Assembly (NCBI RefSeq): GCF_900101905.1 | Contig: NZ_FNAJ01000001.1 | Span: 496,001 to 560,000 of the forward strand | Length of the DNA: 64,000 bases | Source: Myxococcus virescens | Lineage (GTDB): Bacteria > Myxococcota > Myxococcia > Myxococcales > Myxococcaceae | Direction of reading: 5' to 3' | In this document: one piece after another, positions 57,689-64,000 of the stretch | How positions within the stretch are numbered: the stretch's first letter is position 1 | Layout of the letters: the number at the start of each line of letters is the position of its first letter | Notes under the pieces: generated by a model | What the model was told of the DNA's origin: nothing | The model's input: the letters and a program-made list of their open reading frames with translations, nothing else | Databases searched by the model: none | Program-made: the position numbers and the translations under genes

Positions 57689-58180
57689 ATGGCAACGCGC
57701 AGTCTCCGCTTCGAGTCGTACGTGGAGGTCACCCCCGCTGAAGCCTGGGCGTGGGTGACGTCGATGAAGGGCATCTCCATGGAGATGCACCCGTACCTGC
57801 GGATGACGGCGCCTCCGGGCGTGGCGAGGCTCGAGGACGTGCCCTTCGAGCCTGGCCAACCGCTGTTCCGCAGCAAGCTGCTGCTGGGCGGCGTGCTGCC
57901 GGTGGGCTGGTCCGACGTGACGCTGCGCGAGCTGGAGCCGGGACGCCGCTTCGTCGAGGAGTCCCCCATGAGCACGATGCGTCAGTGGCGGCACGAGCGC
58001 CGCATCGTCGAGGCGCACGCTGGCGTCGACATCATCGACCAGCTCGACTTCGAGCCCCGCTTCGGCGGCCGGCTGGCGGAGGCCTTCATCCGGCGCCTCT
58101 TCGAGCACCGCCATTCGGTGCTCCGCCGCGCGCTGACGCCGTCAATAGGTGGACGGGCGTCCCAGGAAAAGCCAGCCTAG
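57689..58180 (+). CDS. SRPBCC (START/Bet v1-like) family protein
   Basis: 163 residues. LRFESYVEVTPAEAWAWVTS is the typical first strand and helix of the helix-grip fold, LRELEPGRRFVEESPM supplies the middle strands, and FGGRLAEAFIRRLFEHRH the long C-terminal helix. Such proteins bind hydrophobic ligands such as lipids or polyketides. The ligand is unknown. It follows the SDR-fold gene closely and precedes the TerB-like gene by 6 bp, so all three may be co-transcribed. Confidence 0.8.
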   Translation: MATRSLRFESYVEVTPAEAWAWVTSMKGISMEMHPYLRMTAPPGVARLEDVPFEPGQPLFRSKLLLGGVLPVGWSDVTLRELEPGRRFVEESPMSTMRQWRHERRIVEAHAGVDIIDQLDFEPRFGGRLAEAFIRRLFEHRHSVLRRALTPSIGGRASQEKPA

Positions 58181-58186
58181 CGGGAC

Positions 58187-58510
58187 ATGAGCCCCGAACA
58201 GTTCCACGTCGAAGTCCTCAAGCTGCTGCTCCAGGTCGCCACCGTCGATGGCCGCGTCGCTCACTCCGAGATTCGGCACATCCTGGACACCGCGCGAGGC
58301 ATGAGCGTGCCCCTGCAGGAGCTGGCCGCGCTGACGCGCTGTCTGCAGAACAACGAGCCCCTGCCTCCGCCGAACATGGGCATCCTGCGCACCAACCCCT
58401 CTGCCGTCATCCAGGAGGCGAAGGCGCTCATCGCCAGCGATGGCAGCGTGCACGCGGCCGAAATCGAGCTGCTGCGGCAGATTCGGGAGCTGCTCGGCGT
58501 CAGCAACTGA
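58187..58510 (+). CDS. TerB-like small helical protein
   Basis: 107 residues. Two related acidic motifs, VATVDGRVAHSEIRHIL and IASDGSVHAAEIELLRQI, are the paired DG-x-E metal-binding loops of the TerB/DUF533-like helical fold. TerB proteins are linked with tellurite and phage-related stress modules, but single-domain copies like this one are of unknown function. It ends 16 bp before a convergent regulator gene. Confidence 0.75.
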   Translation: MSPEQFHVEVLKLLLQVATVDGRVAHSEIRHILDTARGMSVPLQELAALTRCLQNNEPLPPPNMGILRTNPSAVIQEAKALIASDGSVHAAEIELLRQIRELLGVSN

Positions 58511-58525
58511 CGTCCGCCGCGCGCG

Positions 58526-59869
58526 CTACGACTCGGCCTCCGGGGCCTCCAGCAGCTTGTAGAGCGTCTTGCGGTCCACATCGAGCAGGCGCGCCGCCTC
58601 GCTCTTGTTGCCGCCCACGTGCTGGAGCACCTGCGCGGCGTAGCGGCGGGACAGCTCGGCCAGACTCGGCATGTCACCCGCCAGGCCCGCCATCTTCGGG
58701 GTGGACGCGTCCCCGATGGGCTCCGGGAAGTCCTGGGGTCCCAGGACGCCCGTCACGTTGAGCGCCAGCGCCCGCGCCACCACGTTCTCCAGCTGCCGCA
58801 CGTTGCCCGGCCAGTCGTAGGCCGCCAGGCGCGCGTTCGCCTCCGGCGTCACCACCGGCCGCACCCCGCCGCGGGCATGACGCCCGGCGAAGTGCTCCAC
58901 CAGCGCGGGGATGTCCTCGCTCCGCTCCCGCAGCGGCGGCAGGTGCAGGTGCACCACGTCCAGGCGGTACAGCAGGTCCTCGCGGAAGAGGCCTTCCGCC
59001 ACCCGCGCCTTGAGGTCCTTGTTCGTCGCCGCCACCACGCGCACGTCCACCTTGACGGGGACGCTCTCACCCACGCGGCGGATTTCGCCCTCCTGCAACA
59101 CGCGCAGGAGCTGCGACTGCACCTTCATGCCGACGTCGCCAATCTCATCCAGGAAGAGCGTGCCGCCGCTGGCCTCCTCGAAGACGCCTCGCCGCGCGCC
59201 GGACGCGCCGGTGAAGCTGCCCTTCGCGTGGCCGAACAGCTCGCTCTCCATCAGCGACTCGGTAATCGCGCCGCAGTCCACGGGGATGAAGGGCCCGTTC
59301 ATGCGCGGCGAGCGCTTGTGCAGCGCGCGCGCCACCATCTCCTTCCCCGTGCCCGTCTCACCCGTAATCAGCACGGGCACGTTGCTGGCCGCCGCGCGCG
59401 CCACGTGCTTGTACACCTCCAGCAGCGCCGGGCTGCGGCCCACCAGCATCAGCGAACCACGCTCCACCTGCTGGCGCAGCGAGCGGTTCTCCTCCACCAG
59501 CCGCTTCTGCTCCAGCGCCCGGCGCGCCACGCGCAGAATCGCGTCCACGTCGAAGGGCTTCGCCAGGTAGTCGAAGGCGCCCTGCTGGATGCTGTCCAGC
59601 GCGCCCTCGATGTTGCCGAAGGCCGTCACCACCACCACGGGCGTGTCCGGCAGCTGCGCCTTCACCTCATGGAGCACCTTCAGCCCGTCGCCCGGCTCGG
59701 GCATGGCCATGTCCGTGAGGACCAGGTCAAAGGCGCCCTCCGCGATGCGCTCGGTGGCGCGGCGCGGGTCCGGAGCCTGCGTCACCGCCCCCAGCGGCCC
59801 CAGCAAGCGCTGGAGCAAATCGCGGGCCTGCGGGTCATCATCCACGACGAGGATGCGGGCTGAGCTCAT
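58526..59869 (-). CDS. NtrC-family sigma-54-dependent response regulator
   Basis: 447 residues. REC has Asp53 in LVLTDMAMPE and Lys in YLAKPFDVD. AAA+ has Walker A GETGTGKE, contact loop GSFTGA (an accepted variant of GAFTGA), Walker B LFLDEIGD and YDWPGNVRQLENVV. The Fis HTH reads AARLLDVDRKTLYKLLEAPE. It forms an operon with the kinase upstream, whose stop overlaps this ATG by 4 bp. Targets are unknown. Confidence 0.95.
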   Translation of the reverse strand: MSSARILVVDDDPQARDLLQRLLGPLGAVTQAPDPRRATERIAEGAFDLVLTDMAMPEPGDGLKVLHEVKAQLPDTPVVVVTAFGNIEGALDSIQQGAFDYLAKPFDVDAILRVARRALEQKRLVEENRSLRQQVERGSLMLVGRSPALLEVYKHVARAAASNVPVLITGETGTGKEMVARALHKRSPRMNGPFIPVDCGAITESLMESELFGHAKGSFTGASGARRGVFEEASGGTLFLDEIGDVGMKVQSQLLRVLQEGEIRRVGESVPVKVDVRVVAATNKDLKARVAEGLFREDLLYRLDVVHLHLPPLRERSEDIPALVEHFAGRHARGGVRPVVTPEANARLAAYDWPGNVRQLENVVARALALNVTGVLGPQDFPEPIGDASTPKMAGLAGDMPSLAELSRRYAAQVLQHVGGNKSEAARLLDVDRKTLYKLLEAPEAES

Positions 59870-61296
59870 GTGCCGACCTTGCGAATTCCGGCGGAAGCAG
59901 TCGTTGTCTGAGAACCGCTGGTGCCCGCCGCCGGGCGCACCACGCGGGGGAAGCGCACCACCACGTGCGTTCCCTTTCCTTCTTCCGAGCGCACCACCAG
60001 CGTGCCGCCGTGCGCCTCCACCACGCGCTTGGTGGTGACCAGCCCCAGTCCGTGGCCCGGCAGCCCGCGCACCTCCGGCGCGCGGAAGAAGGGCTGGAAC
60101 AGCGAGGCCTGGGTGCCCGGCGCCATGCCGATGCCGTTGTCCACCACCTCCAGCACGGCCATGCCGTCCTCGGTGGCCACGCGCACCTTCACCCGGGGGT
60201 CGGGCCGGCCCGCCGAGTACTTCACCGCGTTGGTGAGCAGGTTGCGCGCGCTCACCTGCAACAGCTGTCCGGGGCAGTCCACCGCCACGCCGGGCTCCAG
60301 CTCCCGCTCCAGCGCCACGCCCTGCGCCGCCGCCGTCTGCGCCACCTCCAGCAACACGGTGGTGACGGCCGTGTCCAGCTCACCCACCGTACTCTCGCCG
60401 CGCGTACCGGCGCGGCAGAAGCGCAGCAGCGCTTCGATGAGCTCACCCATGCGAACAGCGCTGGACTCACACTGCGCCAGCATCTCCAGCGCGCCCGCGT
60501 CGTTCACCGCGCCGGTGCGGCGGATGAGCGTCAGGTAGCCCTTGAGCGGCGCCAGCGGGGAGATGAGGTCGTGCGCCACGCGCCGCGTGAAGGCGTCCAG
60601 CTCCTGGTTGTGCCGGCCCAGCTCCTCCAACTGGCCCTGGATGATGGCCTCCTGGCGCTTGAGCAGCGAGGTGACGCGCCAGCCCACCAGCGACGACAGG
60701 AGGATGGCCAGCAGCGTGGCACCCGCGCCCAGGGCGGTGTTGCGCACGCGCAGGTCCTCCAACCGGTTCACCAGCCTGCGTGCCTCGGCCGCGTTCTCCT
60801 CCTCCAGCGCGCCGCCCAGCGCGTCCAGCTCCGCCGCCAGCGGGCGGATGCGCTCGGCCAGGTGGCGCCGGGCCCGCTCCGCCTCGCGGCGCTGTGAGAA
60901 GATGGCCGCCGCGCGCACCTGGTCCGCCAGCCCCTGGCACGCGGCGTTGAAGCGGTACCACAGCGCCTTCTCGCCCTGCGGGAGGTTGCGGGTGTACGCC
61001 TCCGACGAGGCGCGGATGTCCGCGAGAATCTGCTCCATCACCGCGTCCGCGGCGCGGCGCTCGGCGTCACCCGTGGCGCGGACATGCGCCTCGATGGCGG
61101 CCTCCAGCGACAGCGCGTCCACGCGGATGCGGCCAATGGAGCCGGCCCGCTCCAGCGCCTCCTGCACCAACCCGTCCACCTGGCTGCCCGTGCGGACCTC
61201 CGTCCACAACGTGAAAGCGGTGACGGCGGACAACAGGACGACCACGAAGAAGAAGCCGGCCCGGTAGCCGCGGATGGGGATGCGGGAGCTCGCCAC
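59866..61296 (-). CDS. Sensor histidine kinase with four-helix-like periplasmic domain
   Basis: 476 residues. TM1 is near 14-34 (FFFVVVLLSAVTAFTLW) and TM2 near 190-212 (LGAGATLLAILLSSLVGW). The ~150-residue periplasmic region between them is wholly helical (AAIEAHVRATGDAERRAADA), like CHASE3 or MCP four-helix sensors. Phospho-acceptor His242 lies in VAHDLISPLAPLKGYL. The HATPase has NLLTNAVKYS, DNGIGMAPG and GHGLGLVTTKRVV. It is coupled to the regulator by an ATGA overlap. The coiled-coil lipoprotein encoded 45 bp upstream may belong to the same unit. Confidence 0.94.
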   Translation of the reverse strand: MASSRIPIRGYRAGFFFVVVLLSAVTAFTLWTEVRTGSQVDGLVQEALERAGSIGRIRVDALSLEAAIEAHVRATGDAERRAADAVMEQILADIRASSEAYTRNLPQGEKALWYRFNAACQGLADQVRAAAIFSQRREAERARRHLAERIRPLAAELDALGGALEEENAAEARRLVNRLEDLRVRNTALGAGATLLAILLSSLVGWRVTSLLKRQEAIIQGQLEELGRHNQELDAFTRRVAHDLISPLAPLKGYLTLIRRTGAVNDAGALEMLAQCESSAVRMGELIEALLRFCRAGTRGESTVGELDTAVTTVLLEVAQTAAAQGVALERELEPGVAVDCPGQLLQVSARNLLTNAVKYSAGRPDPRVKVRVATEDGMAVLEVVDNGIGMAPGTQASLFQPFFRAPEVRGLPGHGLGLVTTKRVVEAHGGTLVVRSEEGKGTHVVVRFPRVVRPAAGTSGSQTTTASAGIRKVGT

Positions 61297-61341
61297 GCCG
61301 TTCCTCTATCACGGGGCCGGCGCCGCGCGTCCGGCGGGACG

Positions 61342-61809
61342 TCAGGGCACCGTCGGGGCGACGTTTCCGGCCGCCGGGGGGGCAGCCGGCTGGGGCGGAT
61401 TGTTCAACCGCCGCCGTGCACGCTCCAGCGCGGACTCGTACCAGACGTCCGACAGCTCCTCGTGCATCTCCTTCAGCTCCTTCAGCTCGTTGACCTCGCG
61501 CTCCAGCGCCAACAGCTGGGTGTTGTGCTCCTCCAGCGCGTGCCGGTCCGCCTCGGTGCGCACCAACTCCTCCAGCAGCGCCGCGCGCGCCTGCTCCGCC
61601 TCCGCGCGCTCCAGCCGCACCTGCTCCAGCGCGGACTCCAGCTGGGCCATGCGCAGCGCGAACGCCTCGGCGCGCTCCCGCTCCGCCTCGTACTCGCGAC
61701 GCCACCGGTCCGCCTCGAGGACCTGGGCCTCCAGTCGCTCGAGCGGAATACCCGTCGCGCAACCCGTACCCAGGACGGCCAACGCTGTCGCGAAACAGAG
61801 GAACCGCAT
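61342..61809 (-). CDS. Coiled-coil lipoprotein
   Basis: 155 residues. MRFLCFATALAVLGTGC is a lipoprotein signal. Residues 25-125 are one long coiled coil (LERLEAQVLEADRWRREYEA, LEQVRLERAEAEQARAALLE, LALEREVNELKELKEM), followed by a Pro/Ala-rich end. Probably a periplasmic rod anchored to a membrane. It lies 45 bp upstream of the kinase gene on the same strand and is likely co-transcribed; it could feed signal to that kinase (inference). No family identified. Confidence 0.75.
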   Translation of the reverse strand: MRFLCFATALAVLGTGCATGIPLERLEAQVLEADRWRREYEAERERAEAFALRMAQLESALEQVRLERAEAEQARAALLEELVRTEADRHALEEHNTQLLALEREVNELKELKEMHEELSDVWYESALERARRRLNNPPQPAAPPAAGNVAPTVP

Positions 61810-62107
61810 GGACCATCTCTCCCACACCATGACCACGCGACATGCGCGGCGAAGGTGCTGGGCCGACACCCTGCAACCAGATGACGCGTGCAGCTTGCTC
61901 AAGTGCTCCGTCATCGTCAAAGCAGCAACTGCCCGTCTGGGGAGCCTGCCCCCATTGTCGGAGCTCCAACTGCGGAGTTTCTCCCCACGGACATCCCCGC
62001 AAGGCACCTGCTCTCCCTCTGACAACGCTCCTGGCACGCCGCCTGCTCAAGCCCTCGCTCGCTGGGACGGCGCAATCTCGCGTCGTCGTTCGTCAACGGA
62101 GCTTTTC

Positions 62108-62350
62108 ATGAAGACCGTGTTCGCCGCCGCCCTCCTCGCCGCCGCCACTGCGTTCGCCAACACCCCGGCTCCCGCCGAGCCCGCTGCCGAGGCCAAGCCC
62201 GCCGCCGCCGAAGCCAAGCTCGAGGCCGCCGAGGCGCCCCAGGCCGAAGAGGCGAAGGCCGAGGCGGCCCCCGAGGCCAAGCCCACCAAGAAGGCCACGA
62301 AGTCGGCGAAGAAGGCCGCCAAGGCCACCTCCGCCTCCGAAGCCAAGTAA
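62108..62350 (+). CDS. Small secreted Ala/Lys/Glu-rich protein
   Basis: 80 residues. MKTVFAAALLAAATAFANTP is a Sec signal. The mature ~60 residues are almost all Ala, Glu, Lys and Pro, acidic first (EAKLEAAEAPQAEEAKAE), then strongly basic (KPTKKATKSAKKAAKATS). It is low-complexity and likely disordered. A CGGAGC ribosome binding site lies 8 nt before the ATG, and a strong terminator 31 bp after the stop marks a monocistronic gene. It could bind anionic polymers (DNA, LPS, teichoic-like material) in the periplasm; untested. Confidence 0.7.
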   Translation: MKTVFAAALLAAATAFANTPAPAEPAAEAKPAAAEAKLEAAEAPQAEEAKAEAAPEAKPTKKATKSAKKAAKATSASEAK

Positions 62351-62380
62351 TCAGGATTTACGTCTTTTATAGCCAGGGCG

Positions 62381-62420
62381 CGGGGGTACCTCTTCCAAGG
62401 GAGGTACCCCCGTTGTCTTT
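62381..62420 (+). terminator. Rho-independent terminator after the Ala/Lys-rich gene
   Basis: Perfect 12-bp arms CGGGGGTACCTC and GAGGTACCCCCG with an 8-nt loop are followed by TTGTCTTT. This is the clearest intrinsic terminator in the window. Confidence 0.9.
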
Positions 62421-62549
62421 GCGGGTCCATAAAAACCCGTCTTACATCGATTTCTGAGATACCCTCTCGAAGCGCCTATCGAGGTCCGAGAAAACCCATC
62501 CGGGTCAGGACTTTCGCGCGCCCGTCAATCCATCCAGTGAACGTGAGAT

Positions 62550-62580
62550 TTGACAGAAATAGAATAAACCTGCTTAATAT
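62550..62580 (+). promoter_or_regulatory. Sigma-70-like promoter for GAF protein gene
   Basis: TTGACA at 62550-62555, 19-bp spacer, and TAATAT at 62575-62580, in the most AT-rich stretch of the window, 58 bp before the ATG of the GAF gene. The -35 is consensus and the -10 is close; the spacer is 2 bp long. Confidence 0.5.
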
Positions 62581-62637
62581 GACTTCAGAGAATCACTGAC
62601 TGTCCCGGATAGGGACGGAACTCAAACGAGCGCACCA

Positions 62638-63228
62638 ATGATCGAAGCCTTCTCGAAGGTGTCGGAAGCCTCGAAGCTGCTGCTGGAGAAGGGCCTGGGC
62701 CCGAGCACCGGCATGGAGGCGCTGCGCATGGTGGGCCACGCGCTGGGCGTGGACCGCGCGTACATCCTGGAGAACCGCGTGCAGGGCACGTACGGCCGGT
62801 TCATCACGGACATGCGCCACGCCTGGGCGGAGCCGCCCACGCCGTCGCCGCTGGCCAACCCGGTGATGCGGGCCTTCTCCTTCCGCGAGTTCGCGCCGGG
62901 CTGGGTGGACATGCTGGAGGCCGGCATGGTGGTGGCGTGCCCCACCCGTGACGCGCCCCCGACGATGAAGGACTTGTTGGAGCGCCAGGGAACGCAGTCC
63001 ATCCTCCTGTGCCCCATCAACCCCTCCCGGCAGCAGTGGTGGGGCATGGTGGCCTTCGAGGACTGCCGCCGTCCCCGCGCCTGGAAGCCGGAGGAAGTGA
63101 CGCTGCTCAAGTCCCTGGCGCGCGCGGTGGCGGCGTCCGTCCGACATGGGCAGATGCGCTCCTCCCTGGACCAGGTCCGAAACAGCCTGCGCCAGGCGGT
63201 CAACCGCACCCCAGTGTCCAGCCCCTGA
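62638..63228 (+). CDS. GAF-domain protein
   Basis: 196 residues. One GAF domain spans about 15-170: GMEALRMVGHALGVDRAYIL, then MKDLLERQGTQSILLCPIN, QQWWGMVAFEDCRRPRAW and EEVTLLKSLARAVAASVRH are the typical helix-strand-helix elements. Nothing else is attached, so it is a stand-alone small-molecule or protein-binding sensor, cytoplasmic. The Ser/Thr kinase gene lies ~115 bp downstream on the same strand and might be a partner. Confidence 0.82.
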   Translation: MIEAFSKVSEASKLLLEKGLGPSTGMEALRMVGHALGVDRAYILENRVQGTYGRFITDMRHAWAEPPTPSPLANPVMRAFSFREFAPGWVDMLEAGMVVACPTRDAPPTMKDLLERQGTQSILLCPINPSRQQWWGMVAFEDCRRPRAWKPEEVTLLKSLARAVAASVRHGQMRSSLDQVRNSLRQAVNRTPVSSP

Positions 63229-63343
63229 GCGGCAGGCGGGCGGGGCGCCTGGCGGCTTGCCGGGGGGCAATACCGACCCGTGCATGAGCGGACATTTCCA
63301 ACGCCGGGTTTCTGCTACCCTGGCCGCCCCTTCGCTCACCGCC

Positions 63344-64000
63344 ATGTCCTCAATCGACCCCACCGCGATCAGCCGTCCGCGCTCGCCGGACATCATCAGC
63401 GGCTACCACCTCGACAAGCTCGTCGGCAGCGGAGGCATGGGGGAGGTCCACAAGGCTACCCAGCTCTCGCTAGGCCGCACGGTGGCGGTGAAGCTCCTCA
63501 ATCCCGAGCTGGCGAAGGACCCGTCCTTCATCGCGCGCTTCCAGAAGGAAGCCGCCGCGCTCGCGGCCCTGAGCCATCCCCACATCGTCTCCATCGTCGA
63601 CAAGGGGAAGACGGACACCACCTACTACCTGGTGATGGAGTTCGTGGACGGCCCGTCGCTGCGGGAGCTGATTCGCGAACCGCAGCTGGACGTCATGGGC
63701 GCCCTGCGGCGCATGCTGCAGATCTGCCGCGCCATCGAGTACGCGCACGGCCGCGGCGTCATCCACCGGGACCTGAAGCCGGAGAACATCCTGCTGGACC
63801 AGCAGGCCGGCGGCATCGCCAAGGTGTCGGACTTCGGCCTGGCGTCCTTCCTGGAGGATGCCAGTCCTTCCTCGCGCTATGCGCTCACGTCCACGCACGT
63901 GTCCATGGGCACGCTGTCGTACATGGCGCCCGAGCAGCGCGTGGACGCGAAGAGCGCGGACGCGCGCGCGGACATCTTCTCGCTGGGCGTCATCCTCTAC
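63344..64000 (+). CDS. Hanks-type Ser/Thr protein kinase (truncated by window edge)
   Basis: The first 219 codons are present and the frame is still open at the edge. The glycine loop is GSGGMGEVHKA, the ATP-binding Lys is in VAVKLLNPEL, the catalytic loop reads VIHRDLKPENILL, the Mg loop DFGLASF and the activation segment end GTLSYMAPEQ. All catalytic residues are present, so an active bacterial PknB-like kinase is expected, usually followed by a sensor or TM region beyond this window. An in-frame ATG at 63284 would add 20 residues; I prefer the downstream ATG because the sequence between looks like promoter rather than coding. Confidence 0.93.
   Translation, partial: MSSIDPTAISRPRSPDIISGYHLDKLVGSGGMGEVHKATQLSLGRTVAVKLLNPELAKDPSFIARFQKEAAALAALSHPHIVSIVDKGKTDTTYYLVMEFVDGPSLRELIREPQLDVMGALRRMLQICRAIEYAHGRGVIHRDLKPENILLDQQAGGIAKVSDFGLASFLEDASPSSRYALTSTHVSMGTLSYMAPEQRVDAKSADARADIFSLGVILY

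Noticed and set aside
55741-57975. A 744-codon minus-strand frame
   Set aside because: Antisense to the SDR-fold and SRPBCC genes; no motif or ribosome binding site.

Overview
The window is high-GC DNA (roughly 70% GC by eye) in which every long open frame has wobble positions dominated by G or C. The gene content suggests a predatory or fruiting deltaproteobacterium of the Myxococcota, most likely Myxococcus, Corallococcus or a close relative. This is an inference from the abundance of NtrC-type sigma-54 activators with histidine kinases, a Hanks-type Ser/Thr kinase, many lipoproteins, a methyl-accepting chemotaxis protein and a large secreted Ala-rich protein. I see no tRNA, rRNA, CRISPR array, insertion sequence or prophage core, so this looks like chromosomal backbone with a few lineage-specific insertions.

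Layout. 1-8.4 kb: end of a RibD-like reductase gene, a histidine kinase, a chemoreceptor, a heme-oxygenase-like protein, a Nudix hydrolase, an NtrC-type regulator and a coiled-coil secreted protein with a near-perfect sigma-54 promoter motif just upstream. 8.4-19 kb: envelope proteins and housekeeping genes (rsfS, rlmH, an RtcB-like ligase, GNAT, gpmI, ComF-like, M1 aminopeptidase). 19.1-25.7 kb: a LysM/peptidoglycan-binding protein whose stop overlaps the start of a 1985-residue protein. That protein carries a ComEC-type metallo-beta-lactamase fold interrupted by two long Ala-rich inserts and followed by an Ala-rich repeat tail. It is the most unusual object in the window.

25.7-40 kb: arylamine N-acetyltransferase, a large TPR/DUF3857/transglutaminase protein, an OtsA-OtsB fusion behind a polytopic membrane protein, an NtrY/NtrX-like pair, an Omp85-family protein, a DUF4390-like secreted protein and a small lipoprotein. 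40-48.5 kb, all on the minus strand: a sulfatase whose Shine-Dalgarno sequence lies in an 11-bp hairpin arm, then a tightly coupled six-gene operon. In transcription order the operon is AdoMet decarboxylase (apparent CTG start), DUF4178 zinc-ribbon membrane protein, an overlooked 53-residue protein, DUF350 membrane protein, membrane-bound spermidine-synthase-like enzyme and a Tat-type FAD amine oxidase. It looks like a polyamine or propylamine-transfer system working at the membrane.

48.5-64 kb: an alpha/beta hydrolase, a trigger-factor-like protein without the ribosome-binding signature next to an Ala-rich membrane-active-looking protein, a lipoprotein cyclophilin, an esterase, YjbQ, an L,D-transpeptidase, an SDR-fold protein without catalytic Tyr, SRPBCC and TerB-like proteins, a third kinase/NtrC pair, a coiled-coil lipoprotein, a small Ala/Lys-rich secreted protein with a strong terminator, a GAF protein behind a sigma-70-like promoter, and the start of a Ser/Thr kinase running off the end.
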